A DNA stretch of 64,000 nt from Thermococcus cleftensis. Its GTDB lineage: Archaea; Methanobacteriota_B; Thermococci; Thermococcales; Thermococcaceae. A model generated the notes under the pieces. The model ran no database searches. It was not told the origin of the DNA and saw only the letters and a program-made list of their open reading frames with translations. Shown in pieces: positions 8,476-17,615 of the stretch. The stretch is from the NCBI RefSeq assembly GCF_000265525.1, contig NC_018015.1, positions 1,524,322-1,588,321 of the forward strand, written 5' to 3'. Position 1 is the first letter of the stretch. The number at the start of each line of letters is the position of its first letter. The position numbers and the translations under genes are program-made.

Positions 8476-8901
8476 ATGATGTTGAGGATCCGACCCACGT
8501 ACGAGGGGTCGCGAGTGGTGGATTATAGGCGCCTCAATGAGCTCCTCCAAAGAAATAAGCGCCGAAGGAAGCTTCTCATAACCCGAAAGCCGCCGGTGGA
8601 ACTTGATAAGCATAACGTCCACCCGATATGGGTGACCAAGATCCCCCACCCCAACGCCGTTTCTCCCTCCAGGCTTCACGCCATCGAGCAGATGGTGTGG
8701 GAGCAGCTCCAGCAGGGTGAGGCGGACGTCATACTGGACGCCATCGAATACTTGATGATAGAGAACGGCGTCGAGCCAACGCTGAGGTTTGTCAGCAAGC
8801 TCCGGGACATGGCCCTTCTGGCGAACTCTGACTTCTACGTCACCATCAGCGACGGCATCGATGACAGGGTCAGGAACATACTCCGCAGGATAGTTGAGTG
8901 A
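8476..8901 (+). CDS. DUF835-like protein
   Basis: A 141-residue protein whose body (about residues 45-140) resembles the DUF835 domain found in Thermococcales and methanogens: a KLLITRKPP strand, WVTK, a SPSRLHAIEQ helix, and a DAIEYLMIENG motif followed by FVSKLRDMALL. DUF835 proteins often accompany signalling proteins, but function is unproven. I placed the start at ATG 8476 (or 8479) behind GGTGGGT; the longer upstream open frame is AT-rich with unlikely composition. ACTTATAA near 8391-8398 is the likely TATA box. Confidence 0.7.
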   Translation: MMLRIRPTYEGSRVVDYRRLNELLQRNKRRRKLLITRKPPVELDKHNVHPIWVTKIPHPNAVSPSRLHAIEQMVWEQLQQGEADVILDAIEYLMIENGVEPTLRFVSKLRDMALLANSDFYVTISDGIDDRVRNILRRIVE

Positions 8902-8955
8902 CACGGGTAAACTTATATAACCATCTTTGCCATTCCCCTGTTTAGGTGTAAGGGC

Positions 8956-11900
8956 ATGCCGTACATCGAGAAAATTGAAATGAAGGGCTTCAAATCCTAC
9001 GGTAACAGGAAGGTCGTCGTTCCCCTTTCTAAAGGCTTCACCGCCATCGTCGGTGCCAACGGTTCTGGGAAGAGCAACATTGGCGACGCCGTTCTCTTCG
9101 TCCTCGGCGGCCTGTCCGCCAAGGCCATGCGTGCCACGAGGATAAGCGACCTCATCTTCGCGGGCACTAAGACCGAGCCTCCGGCCAAGTACGCGGAAGT
9201 GGCGATGTACTTCAACAACGAGGACAGGGGTTTTCCGATAGACGAGGACGAGGTCGTGATAAAGAGAAGAGTTTACCCCGACGGCAGGAGCACCTACTGG
9301 CTCAACGGAAAGAGGACGAGCAGGAGCGACATACTTGACGTGCTCAGCGCGGCGATGATCTCGCCGGAGGGCTACAACCTCGTCCTCCAGGGGGACATCA
9401 CCAAGTTCATCAAGATGAGCCCTACCGAGAGGAGAATGCTAATCGATGAGATCTCCGGCATAGCCGAGTACGACGCAAAGAAGGAGAAGGCGTTGAAGGA
9501 ATTAAAGCAGGCCGAAGAGAACCTCGCTCGTGTTGATCTTCTCATCAGGGAAGTGAAGGCCCAGCTAGACAAGCTCGAGAAGGAGCGCAACGATGCCCTT
9601 CGCTACCTCGACCTCAAGGAGCGCGTTGAGAGGGCCAAAGTAACGCTTCTTTTGGGTGAGATAAGGAAGCTGGAAAGCCTGATAGAGGAAAGCAACCTGC
9701 GCGACAAGGAGATAGAGGCCGAGATAGCGGCGATGGGGGCCAGGCTCAAGGAGGTTGCCAGGGAGATAGTGGCGAAGGAGAGGGAACTGAACGCCATCGA
9801 GAAGGAGCTTGAGGAGAAGAGCGAGGACGGTATCCTGGAGGTCACGAGGAAGATAAGCGAGGTTCAGTCGAGGATAGAGATGGCCAGGAAGAACATAGAA
9901 CTGGCTCAAAAGGAGATAGAGGACAGCCAGCACCGTCTGATGAAGGCGAAAGAGGAGCTTAGAAAGGTTTCGGAGGAAATAGAGAAGGGGCGGAACGCAA
10001 TAAACCGCTGGAGCAAGAGACGTGAGAAGCTCATCGCCGAGATAAAGGAGAGGGAGGTTGTCAAGAACGAGTTGGTTGTCAAGCTCGGCGAGATAGACAG
10101 GGATTTTGCCATGGCCAAGCAGGACTTCGACAAGGTCGTTGACGAGCTGGAGGAGGCCAAGAAGGAGCTCTACATGAAGGAGAGCGATATTAAGAAGTTT
10201 GAAGAGGAGATAGAGAGGGCCAGGGCCAGGATAGCCCAGAACAACGCCAGAAGGATTTCCCTCAAGGCCCAGATCGAGGAGGCCAAAAAGTCCCTGGAGG
10301 CGAAGCGCTCCGAGCTCGGCGAAATCGACGGGAAGATGTCCAAGGCAGAGGCGAGGCTCAGGAAGGCCGAGAAGGAGATGGAGGAAAAGAGCAAGGCCCT
10401 CAGGAAGGTCGAGGGAGAGCTTGCAAAGGCCAGGGAGGAGCTGATAAAGGCCGAGGCCCAGCGCGAGGTTCGCGGGAACCGCGCGGTTGAGTTCCTCAAG
10501 GGCCAGAACATCCCCGGCCTCTACGGTCCCCTCGGGGAGCTGATAACGGTTGCGAGCGAGGACTACGCGCTGGCCATAGAGGTTGCCCTCGGCGGGAGCT
10601 ACGACCACGTCGTCGTCGAGGACGACAGGGTTGCGGAGAAGGCGATAAGGCTCCTCAAGGAGAAGAGGCTCGGAAGGCTCACATTCCTCCCGCTGAACAA
10701 GATAAAGCCCCGCTCGATGCGCGAGAAGCCTTCCCTCGGAATTCCCGCGATGGACGTCGTCCAGTACGACCCGCGCTTCAAGAACGCCGTAGCCTACGCC
10801 CTCGGGGACACGCTGATAGTGAGCGACATGGACGAGGCGAGAACGGTTGGAATAGGAAAGGTTCGCATGGTGACCCTCGGCGGCGAGCTTTTGGAGAGGA
10901 GCGGAGCGATAACCGGCGGCCACTACAGGCCGAGGGGGAAGCTCGGAGTAAACGTGGACGAGATAAGGAAAAGGGTGGAGAAGCTCGAACGTGAGAAGGA
11001 AGCTTTGGAATCTACCGTCAATGCCCTCAGGCTCGAGGTCAAGGGGCTGGAGAACGAGCTGTTCGAGCTCCGTATGAGGAAGAGCGAGCTGGCCAAGGAC
11101 CTGCAGGTGGTCCAGCGTGAGATGGATCGCCTCCTTGCGGAGGACAGGGCGCTCAAGGAGGAGATTGAGGAGAACGAGAGGCTCATCGAGGAGCTGGAAA
11201 AGAGGATTCACGAGGCTAAGGGCGAGATGGCAAAGCTCAGAGGAAGGATAGAGAGGCTGGAGAAGAAGAGGGAGAAGCTCAAGAGGGCCCTCGAGAACCC
11301 TGAGGCCCGGGAGCTGAACCAGCGCATACGGGAGGTCGAGGCAGAGATAAGCAAGCTCCGCGAGGAGCTGAGCAAGGTCGAGAGCAAGCTCGAGAACCTC
11401 GATGTGAGGATAAACGAGGAGCTGCTGCCGAGGAAGGCTGATCTGGAGGAGGAAATCGAGGGGCTGGTGAACAGGATAAACGCCCTCAAGGCAAACATCG
11501 AGGAGAATGAGAGCGCAATTAAGGAGTTCGAGGCTGAGCTTAATGAGCTCAGGAAGGCGGAGGAGAGCGTCAAGGACGAACTCAAGGAGCTACGCGAAAG
11601 GCGCGAAAAGGTCAGGAACGATATAATAGACCTCCGCGCCGAGAAGGACGAGCTGAACTCCAAGCTTCAGGAGCTTCGCATAGAGGCAAACACCCTCAAG
11701 ATAAAGCTCGCACAGTACGAGGCCGCGCTGAAGGAGAAGAGGGACGAGCTGAAGCACTTTGACCCCAAGCTCATAAAGAGCATCAAGGAAGTGCCGCTCG
11801 AGCTCGAGGCGCTCCGTGAGCAGATAGAGAAGATGGAGGAAGAGATACGCTCCCTCGAGCCCGTGAACATGAAGGCCATAGAGGACTTCGAAGTCGTCGA

Positions 11901-12522
11901 GAGACGCTACCTCGAGCTGAAGAGCAAGCGCGAGCAGGTTCTGGCTGAGAAGGAGAGCATAGAGGAGTTCATCGAGGAGATAGAGGGCCAGAAGAAGCAG
12001 GTCTTCCTCCAGACCCTCAACGAGATAGCCAGGAACTTCTCGGAGCTGTTCGCCAAGCTCTCGCCGGGAGGAAGCGCCAGGCTTATCCTCGAGAACCCCG
12101 ACGACCCCTTCGCCGGGGGTCTTGAGATAGAGGCCAAGCCCGCTGGAAAGGACGTCAAGAGGATAGAGGCCATGAGCGGCGGCGAGAAAGCTTTAACGGC
12201 TTTGGCCTTCGTCTTCGCCATACAGCGCTACAAGCCGGCTCCCTTCTACCTCTTCGACGAGATCGATGCACACCTCGACGACGCCAACGTCAAGCGCGTC
12301 GCCGACCTCATCAAGGAGGCCTCCCAGAACAGCCAGTTCATCGTGATTACACTCAGGGACGTCATGATGGCGAACGCGGACAAGATAATCGGGGTCAGCA
12401 TGAGGAACGGCGTCTCCCGCGTCGTTGCACTGAGCCTTGAGAAGGCCATGAAGATACTCGAAGAGGCCAGGAAGAGGAGCGAGGCCGAGCACGCCGAGAT
12501 GTTCGGCCACCTGGGCGGGTGA
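8956..12522 (+). CDS. smc: Chromosome segregation ATPase SMC
   Basis: A full-length 1188-residue SMC protein. Its dimers clamp and extrude DNA for chromosome organisation. Walker A GANGSGKS is at residues 33-40. Two long coiled coils flank a hinge at roughly 515-680 (start NIPGLYGPLGELI, end RSGAITGG). The ABC signature MSGGEKA is near 1072 and Walker B LFDEID near 1099. Start ATG 8956 follows a GGTGTAAGG site, with a TTATATAA box near 8911-8918. Its TGA overlaps the start region of scpA, so the condensin subunits are made together. Confidence 0.97.
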   Translation: MPYIEKIEMKGFKSYGNRKVVVPLSKGFTAIVGANGSGKSNIGDAVLFVLGGLSAKAMRATRISDLIFAGTKTEPPAKYAEVAMYFNNEDRGFPIDEDEVVIKRRVYPDGRSTYWLNGKRTSRSDILDVLSAAMISPEGYNLVLQGDITKFIKMSPTERRMLIDEISGIAEYDAKKEKALKELKQAEENLARVDLLIREVKAQLDKLEKERNDALRYLDLKERVERAKVTLLLGEIRKLESLIEESNLRDKEIEAEIAAMGARLKEVAREIVAKERELNAIEKELEEKSEDGILEVTRKISEVQSRIEMARKNIELAQKEIEDSQHRLMKAKEELRKVSEEIEKGRNAINRWSKRREKLIAEIKEREVVKNELVVKLGEIDRDFAMAKQDFDKVVDELEEAKKELYMKESDIKKFEEEIERARARIAQNNARRISLKAQIEEAKKSLEAKRSELGEIDGKMSKAEARLRKAEKEMEEKSKALRKVEGELAKAREELIKAEAQREVRGNRAVEFLKGQNIPGLYGPLGELITVASEDYALAIEVALGGSYDHVVVEDDRVAEKAIRLLKEKRLGRLTFLPLNKIKPRSMREKPSLGIPAMDVVQYDPRFKNAVAYALGDTLIVSDMDEARTVGIGKVRMVTLGGELLERSGAITGGHYRPRGKLGVNVDEIRKRVEKLEREKEALESTVNALRLEVKGLENELFELRMRKSELAKDLQVVQREMDRLLAEDRALKEEIEENERLIEELEKRIHEAKGEMAKLRGRIERLEKKREKLKRALENPEARELNQRIREVEAEISKLREELSKVESKLENLDVRINEELLPRKADLEEEIEGLVNRINALKANIEENESAIKEFEAELNELRKAEESVKDELKELRERREKVRNDIIDLRAEKDELNSKLQELRIEANTLKIKLAQYEAALKEKRDELKHFDPKLIKSIKEVPLELEALREQIEKMEEEIRSLEPVNMKAIEDFEVVERRYLELKSKREQVLAEKESIEEFIEEIEGQKKQVFLQTLNEIARNFSELFAKLSPGGSARLILENPDDPFAGGLEIEAKPAGKDVKRIEAMSGGEKALTALAFVFAIQRYKPAPFYLFDEIDAHLDDANVKRVADLIKEASQNSQFIVITLRDVMMANADKIIGVSMRNGVSRVVALSLEKAMKILEEARKRSEAEHAEMFGHLGG

Positions 12523-12527
12523 TGGTG

Positions 12528-13190
12528 ATGGAATCCCGTCGCGAGGAGGAGATAACGCCCGTTGACATTCTCCTCCAGCTCGTTCAGATGGGCAAGGTCG
12601 ATCCCTGGAACATCGACATCGTTGACCTGACCGAGAAGTACATCGAACGGCTCAGGGAGATGAAGGAGCTTGACCTCAGGGTTTCAGCCAGAGCAATCCT
12701 GGCTGCATCAATCCTCGTGAGAATGAAGAGTGAGGCTTTGCTCCACGCGGACGAGGAGGAAGAGGAGGAGCGGAAGGAGGAGAGGCTCCACGTCGAGGTC
12801 GAACCTTTGGCCCCGCCGCTCAGGAGAGTCGAGCGCTACTACACCTTCGACGACCTCTTAGATGCCCTTATGGACGCCCTCGAGGAGGCGGAGAAGAGAA
12901 AGCCCAGGAAGAAAAAGAAGGTCGAGATAGAGGAGGAGGTCTTCGTCGTCGATGACTTCCGCGTGGACATCGAGAAGCACGTCTACCGCCTCCACGAGAT
13001 AGTCGTGAACATGTACCGGGAAACACGGGAGCCAATAAACTTCTGGGATCTCGTCTTTGACCCGACGCCGAAGATAATAGCTAGAACCTTCCTCTACCTC
13101 CTCTTCCTCTCCAACATGGGGAAGGTGGACCTCATTCAGGAGGAGCCCTTTGGGGAGATACTGGTCGTGCCAGTAGGTGAGGAAGCTTAG
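12528..13190 (+). CDS. scpA: Segregation and condensation protein A
   Basis: About 220 residues. ScpA is the kleisin that bridges the SMC heads. The N-terminal [19 protein letters not shown] segment, the [10 protein letters not shown] helix and the acidic linker are characteristic. The C-terminal half resembles a winged helix that would contact the SMC head, ending in [11 protein letters not shown]. Possible starts are GTG 12519, ATG 12522 and ATG 12528; the last leaves GGTGAT as ribosome site. The gene overlaps smc's stop region and ends 4 bases into the convergent hypothetical gene. No ScpB is visible beside it. Confidence 0.92.
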   Translation: MESRREEEITPVDILLQLVQMGKVDPWNIDIVDLTEKYIERLREMKELDLRVSARAILAASILVRMKSEALLHADEEEEEERKEERLHVEVEPLAPPLRRVERYYTFDDLLDALMDALEEAEKRKPRKKKKVEIEEEVFVVDDFRVDIEKHVYRLHEIVVNMYRETREPINFWDLVFDPTPKIIARTFLYLLFLSNMGKVDLIQEEPFGEILVVPVGEEA

Positions 13191-13615
13191 CTCAGGTTTC
13201 TTTCTTCCCTCTTCGCTGGCCTTATCGTTATGACCAGCAGGGGCTCCTCGCTCCCGAGGTATAGACTTTTCTTTTCCTTGTTCAGGTAGAAGCAGTACGT
13301 CCCGTCGGGGATCTCCTCCAGGAATTTTCCGGGAGCTGTTTCCCTGGCGGTTCTCCCGTCGAAGAAAACGCACTCGTAGGCCCTGGAAATACCCGAAACC
13401 CTTTCTTTGATTTCTTCCAGGGAAAGCCTCTCGCATTCGAGCTTAGCACAGACCAGGCTCTTTCTCCCGTCTGTGAAGATTACGATCCTTTCGTTCACGT
13501 CAATCCTCCGCGAACGGTCGAGGAAGGCCCACAGCTCCGAGTAAATCCTCTCAAGCTTTCTTCTCTTTGCGAGCCTCTTGACGAGCCTCTCCCTGGCGTG
13601 CCTCGTGAGGAGCAT
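13187..13615 (-). CDS. Conserved hypothetical protein, leaderless
   Basis: About 142 residues, basic at the N-terminus ([20 protein letters not shown]) and then an alpha/beta pattern with a DGTYCFYL strand. The N-terminal [10 protein letters not shown] segment is reminiscent of small RNA- or DNA-binding proteins, but I do not recognise a family. The open frame reaches ATG 13633, but that codon touches the TATA box; ATG 13615 sits about 25 bases from it and is the better, leaderless start. The 3' end overlaps scpA by 4 bases. Confidence 0.6.
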   Translation of the reverse strand: MLLTRHARERLVKRLAKRRKLERIYSELWAFLDRSRRIDVNERIVIFTDGRKSLVCAKLECERLSLEEIKERVSGISRAYECVFFDGRTARETAPGKFLEEIPDGTYCFYLNKEKKSLYLGSEEPLLVITIRPAKREERNLS

Positions 13616-13635
13616 GGCCTGAGTTGGTCTCATAA

Positions 13636-13643
13636 TTTATAAA
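13636..13643. promoter_or_regulatory. Palindromic TATA box shared by two divergent leaderless genes
   Basis: TTTATAAA reads the same on both strands. Its centre is about 25 bases from ATG 13665 of hef on the plus strand and about 25 bases from ATG 13615 of the minus-strand gene. That is the usual TATA-to-start-site distance in archaea, so one box can serve both directions and give leaderless mRNAs. Orientation would then depend on the flanking BRE. Confidence 0.6.
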
Positions 13644-13664
13644 CTTCGCCGAGGATATAGGCAT

Positions 13665-16022
13665 ATGTACCTTCGTCGCGATATAATCGAGCCTCGCGTT
13701 TACCAGGAGGTCATCTACGCCCGGTGCAAGGAAACCAACTGCCTTGTCGTTCTGCCGACTGGATTAGGAAAGACGCTCATAGCGATGCTCATAGCAGACT
13801 ACCGCCTCTCCAGGTACGGTGGAAAGGTCCTCTTCCTCGCCCCAACGAAGCCCCTAGCGCTCCAGCACGCCGAGAGCTTTAGAAAGATCTTCAACCTCCC
13901 GCCGGAGAAAATCAACGTCCTCACCGGCGAGCTTTCGCCCGAAAAGAGGGCTGAGGTGTGGAGGGAGAGCGTCGTGATAACCGCCACGCCCCAAACCGTC
14001 GAGAACGACGTATTGACGGGCAGAATTTCGCTCGAGGACGTCGTTCTGCTGGTTGTAGACGAGGCCCACCGCGCGGTTGGAAACTACGCCTACGTCTTCA
14101 TAGCGAAGGAGTACCTCAAAACTGCCAAACACCCGCTCGTTCTGGGATTGACTGCCTCCCCGGGGAGCGACGAGGAGAAGATACGCGAGATAGTGAGGAA
14201 CCTCGGGATAGGGCGCATAGAAGTTAGAACCGAGAACTCGCCTGACGTCAAGCCTTACGTCCAGAGGATAGCTTTCGAGTGGGTGAAGGTTGAACTCCCA
14301 GGTATCTACACGGAGGTTCGCTCGCTCCTCAGGGAGATGCTGAAGGAGAGTCTCAAGCCCCTGGCCCAGTTCAAGCTCGTCTCGACCTATTCCCCCGACA
14401 TCTCCAAGAGGGAAGTCCTCCAGGCGGGCTCTAAAATCAACCGCGAGGTTGCCATGGGCAACTACGAGCTGGGCCGGCTTAGAATGTACCAGGCGAAGGC
14501 GGTGAAGCTTCAGCACGCGATAGAACTCCTCGAAACCCAAGGGCTGACCGCGTTGAGGGCCTACCTGAAGAAGCTCCGCGAGGATAAGAGAACCAAGTCC
14601 AGCAGGGAGCTGATGGAAGACCCCCGTATGAGGAAGGTGATTTACCTCCTCGTTCAGGCGAAGGAGATGGGAATGGACCACCCCAAGATGGAGAAGCTCA
14701 AGGAGCTCATCAAAAAACAGCTAGAGAGAAAGCCCAACTCAAAAATAATCGTTTTCACCAACTACCGCGACACGGGAAGGAAAATCGTCGAGGAGCTTGG
14801 GGGACTTGGTATAAGCGCCGAGCGCTTCATCGGACAGGCCAGCAGGGGAAAGGATAAGGGAATGAGCCAGAGGAAGCAGAAGGAAACTCTTGAGCGCTTT
14901 TCCAGGGGTGAATTTAACGTTCTCGTCGCCACGAGCGTCGGCGAGGAGGGTCTAGACGTTCCCGAGGTTGATCTGGTGGTCTTCTATGAACCAGTGCCTT
15001 CGGCGATAAGGAGCATACAGCGTCGTGGTAGAACCGGCAGGCACAGGCCCGGGAAGGTAGTAATCCTTATGGCAAAGGGGACGCGCGATGAGGCCTACTA
15101 CTGGAGCTCCAGGAGGAAGGAGAGGGGAATGTTCGAAGCGGTAAGGAAGGTGGCGGGTGAGCTTGAGCGCGCACGTAACGGAGGAGATAAACCGGAAGGG
15201 CGGAAGGGGAGTGTTGAGATGTCCGCGAGGGGTAGGATAACTTCCCTCGACCAGTTTTTGAAGCCGAAGAGAGTTGAAAGGACCGATAAATCCGGACGTG
15301 AGCCAAAAGAGAAGTCGGAGAAACCGGCCGAGGAGCGGAAGGAACTCCCAATAAAGCCCGTTTTCGTGAGGAAACCCAAGGGGATAGTCGTTTACGTCGA
15401 TTCCCGCGAGTTGAGGAGCGGGGTTCCGAAGCTGTTGAAGGAACTCGGGGCGGAGGTTGAGGTCAGGACGCTCGACGTTGCCGACTACGTCGTCAGCGAG
15501 GAGGTCGGGATAGAGAGGAAGAGCGCCAACGACTTCATACAGTCAATCATAGACGGCAGGCTCTTTGACCAGGTGGAGAGGCTTAAGAGGGCCTACGAGA
15601 AGCCGGTGATAATCATCGAGGGCGAGCTTTACGGGGTAAGGAACGTTCACCCCAACGCCATTCGCGGTGCCATAGCCGCTGTGACCCTCGACTGGGGAGT
15701 GCCGATACTCTTCTCCTCGGGCAAGGAGGAAACCGCGAGCTTCATCTACCTCCTGGCCAAGCGCGAGCAGGAGGAGAGGAAGAAGGAGGTCCGCCTTAGG
15801 AGCGAGAAGAAGGCCCTAACCCTGGCGGAGAGGCAGAGGCTAATCGTTGAGGGCCTGCCAAACGTTTCAGCAACGCTCGCCAAGAGACTGCTGAGGCACT
15901 TCGGCAACGTGGAGAGGGTTTTCACCGCGACGGAGGAGGAACTCAAGGAGGTTGAAGGAATAGGCGAGAAGAAGGCGAGGGAGATTAGGAAGGTCATCAC
16001 GGCTCCTTATGTGGAGGAGTAG
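13665..16022 (+). CDS. hef: Hef: FANCM/XPF-like helicase-nuclease
   Basis: A 785-residue archaeal Hef, which processes stalled replication forks. The N-terminal superfamily 2 helicase has PTGLGKT at residues 31-37, a DEAH box near 131 and the arginine-finger motif QRRGRTGR near 458. After a charged linker (about 510-570) comes the XPF-type nuclease with the ERK...D signature near residue 616, then a tandem helix-hairpin-helix region near the C-terminus (EGLPNVSATLAKRLL and VEGIGEKKAREI). The length matches Pyrococcus Hef. Transcription is probably leaderless from the shared TATA box at 13636. Confidence 0.96.
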   Translation: MYLRRDIIEPRVYQEVIYARCKETNCLVVLPTGLGKTLIAMLIADYRLSRYGGKVLFLAPTKPLALQHAESFRKIFNLPPEKINVLTGELSPEKRAEVWRESVVITATPQTVENDVLTGRISLEDVVLLVVDEAHRAVGNYAYVFIAKEYLKTAKHPLVLGLTASPGSDEEKIREIVRNLGIGRIEVRTENSPDVKPYVQRIAFEWVKVELPGIYTEVRSLLREMLKESLKPLAQFKLVSTYSPDISKREVLQAGSKINREVAMGNYELGRLRMYQAKAVKLQHAIELLETQGLTALRAYLKKLREDKRTKSSRELMEDPRMRKVIYLLVQAKEMGMDHPKMEKLKELIKKQLERKPNSKIIVFTNYRDTGRKIVEELGGLGISAERFIGQASRGKDKGMSQRKQKETLERFSRGEFNVLVATSVGEEGLDVPEVDLVVFYEPVPSAIRSIQRRGRTGRHRPGKVVILMAKGTRDEAYYWSSRRKERGMFEAVRKVAGELERARNGGDKPEGRKGSVEMSARGRITSLDQFLKPKRVERTDKSGREPKEKSEKPAEERKELPIKPVFVRKPKGIVVYVDSRELRSGVPKLLKELGAEVEVRTLDVADYVVSEEVGIERKSANDFIQSIIDGRLFDQVERLKRAYEKPVIIIEGELYGVRNVHPNAIRGAIAAVTLDWGVPILFSSGKEETASFIYLLAKREQEERKKEVRLRSEKKALTLAERQRLIVEGLPNVSATLAKRLLRHFGNVERVFTATEEELKEVEGIGEKKAREIRKVITAPYVEE

Positions 16023-16717
16023 CCCATCAGCCGGTAGTCGTCCCCTGCCACGGTGACCTCAATGTCGAGCGAATCGGGTATACCGCTGGTCTCGAAGGCC
16101 AGAACCACATAGTTGTCCCTCTTTTTGTCGGGGAACCTCACGCGGAGCACGCTTCCGGGGGTAATCTCCCCGGTTCCCCCGTAGTACTCGAGCTTCCAGT
16201 CCGCGGGCACTGTGAGGCTGAGCCCCTCAACGCCGTTTCTTCCCCCGAGGTCGTAGAGGCTCACGAAGATGACGGCCCACCTGGGGGTCATTATCCCGGC
16301 CCCGTCTATCCTCTGGCTCATGTCCGGAGCCGGACTCTCGAACTCGAACTCCGAGGGCGTTTCGTTGGTGATGGCGAATCGGCCGTAGAGAAGGGTGTCG
16401 TTGGCGAAAACGTATGAAAGTCCGATGAACTTCTTTCTCCCAGGAACGTCACGGTACATCTCCTTGAAGAGCTCTAAGGGATAGTTAGGACTGCGCTGCT
16501 CGAGATAGGCCCTCTCCACCGCCCTGGCGGTTGCCTTCCCACCGGTGGTCGGGCTGGCCCTCACCAGGTATCCCATCAGGGTTTCGTGATTGACTACCGG
16601 ACAGGTGCGGATCCCGCCGGAGGTGTCATCGTGGACGGCGAGAGCGTAGGAGAAAACCGCTCCAATCGCCATTCCCACGAGAATCCCAACCACGAGCTCT
16701 CGGGAGATTCCTTTCAT
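16007..16717 (-). CDS. Membrane-anchored exported hypothetical protein
   Basis: A 236-residue protein with one N-terminal hydrophobic segment (ELVVGILVGMAIGAVFSYAL, about residues 6-25) and a long extracytoplasmic part rich in beta-strand patterns. It lacks a lipobox, so it is probably a signal-anchor protein on the outer face. No family recognised. The start ATG 16717 follows GGTGGC; the upstream codons to 16726 are less likely. It is convergent with hef and overlaps its 3' end by 16 bases. Confidence 0.65.
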   Translation of the reverse strand: MKGISRELVVGILVGMAIGAVFSYALAVHDDTSGGIRTCPVVNHETLMGYLVRASPTTGGKATARAVERAYLEQRSPNYPLELFKEMYRDVPGRKKFIGLSYVFANDTLLYGRFAITNETPSEFEFESPAPDMSQRIDGAGIMTPRWAVIFVSLYDLGGRNGVEGLSLTVPADWKLEYYGGTGEITPGSVLRVRFPDKKRDNYVVLAFETSGIPDSLDIEVTVAGDDYRLMGYSST

Positions 16718-16845
16718 CTGTGCCACCGATGAGTTTTACGCACTGAAGGTTTAAATATGTTTGGCCTGTGCGTTCTTTGGGAGAGTAAAACCTGGAAACA
16801 ACTTACCTGATAAGCATTTTTCTGTCTTAGAAAGCTTCGCTGGGA

Positions 16846-17083
16846 GTTTGTAGCTCTTCTCTATGTTGTAACCTGGAAATGTGGTTTCCAAACTTGAGGC
16901 TGATGTTTCAAGTGAGAACCACTTTGGGTTCCTGTTGAGGGGGTTTAACTCCAAAAGACGCCCGAAGGGCGTCAAAAGAAAGCAAACCCCTGTATTAGAG
17001 TATTCTGGAGTTGTTCTCCGTGTTAAACGCTCCAAAATGGGGAAACCACTTGGAGATGGGTACTTCAAGAAGGAGCTACAAAC
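16846..17083. repeat. Imperfect palindromic element, copy 1
   Basis: A 238-bp imperfect palindrome lying in the 699-bp gene-free stretch 16718-17416. The arms mirror around a perfect GACGCCC-GAA-GGGCGTC hairpin at 16957-16973. Matching blocks at equal distances from the centre are GTTTGTAGCTC (16846) with its complement ending at 17083, GTGGTTTCC (16881) with GGAAACCAC ending at 17049, GAGAAC (16914) with GTTCTC ending at 17018, and a GGGGTTT block beside the hairpin. The same layout appears at 17177-17416 and 40294-40591. No convincing gene or transposase lies inside. The bases before 16846 hold nothing I recognise. Confidence 0.75.
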
Positions 17084-17084
17084 C

Positions 17085-17176
17085 TTGGTCAAACTCTGCG
17101 GGACTGGCGTCCCTCGCGTCGAGCGAGGCTCGACGTCGCGCAGGCGAACAAACTTTGCTTTGCAAAGTTTGACCAA
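17085..17176. repeat. Nested GC-rich hairpin cluster between two palindromic elements
   Basis: An 11-bp perfect inverted repeat (TTGGTCAAACT at 17085-17095, its complement at 17166-17176) encloses three further hairpins. They are GGGAC-TGGC-GTCCC, an 8-bp stem CGTCGAGC with its complement around loop GAG (17117-17135), and a 9-bp stem AAACTTTGC with its complement around TTT (17150-17170). GC content here is far above the flanks. It could be a structured RNA or part of a composite repeat; no coding sense was found. Confidence 0.6.
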
Positions 17177-17416
17177 AAGGCTCTGACTGCATGCTAGGGA
17201 GAAGGTAGTTGCATGCCTCGTTAGTGGGCATTTTATCGAGGGTTTGTATTGATTAGAGACCTATTGAAGGGGTTTTATCTAAGAACAGCGCCCGAAGGGC
17301 GCTAAGGAGAAGAAAACCCCAACCAAAACAAGCGAGTTAATGACAAACCCCTAACTAACTTGCATGTTCTGATAAGGCATGCTAGCTTTGATGAAGCTTT
17401 CCGGTAGAAACGTTTC
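17177..17416. repeat. Imperfect palindromic element, copy 2, abutting tRNA-Leu
   Basis: A second palindrome centred on GCGCCC-GAA-GGGCGC at 17288-17302. Mirrored blocks: GGGGTTTT (17269) with AAAACCCC ending at 17320, GGGTTTGT (17240) with ACAAACCC ending at 17350, and GCATGC near 17211 with GCATGC near 17377. The right end is the palindrome GAAACGTTTC at 17407-17416, which touches the CCA of tRNA-Leu. Arm sequence is related to copies 1 and 3, but the hairpin stem differs by compensating bases (GCG/CGC instead of GACG/CGTC), as expected if pairing is conserved. Confidence 0.7.
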
Positions 17417-17504
17417 TGGTGCGGGGGCGGGGATTTGAACCCCGGAACCCCTACGGGACGGGACCCTCAATCCCGCGCCTTTGACCAGGCTCGGCAACCC
17501 CCGC
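17417..17504 (-). tRNA. tRNA-Leu (anticodon GAG)
   Basis: An 88-nt tRNA with encoded CCA. Acceptor GCGGGGG pairs with the 3' CCCCCGC, and the D-arm, a long class II variable arm and the TTCAAAT T-loop are present. The anticodon loop TTGAGGG gives anticodon GAG, reading CTC and CTT leucine codons. No intron. A TTTATAAA box lies about 30 bases upstream at 17532-17539 on the minus strand. The 3' end abuts the palindromic element at 17177-17416. Confidence 0.95.
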
Positions 17505-17615
17505 GTTGCCAAACTATAAGGCTCGGGGAGTCTTTATAAATTTTTCTATCCCCTCTCTGCCCCGGGGGAACCGAAAGATTTATAAAGCAACCTCCCGTCT
17601 ATGACTTCGGGTTGA

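Noticed and set aside
16881-17186. 101-codon open frame inside palindromic element 1
   Set aside because: It has no ribosome site, its codon pattern is unlike neighbouring genes, and the palindrome explains the sequence.
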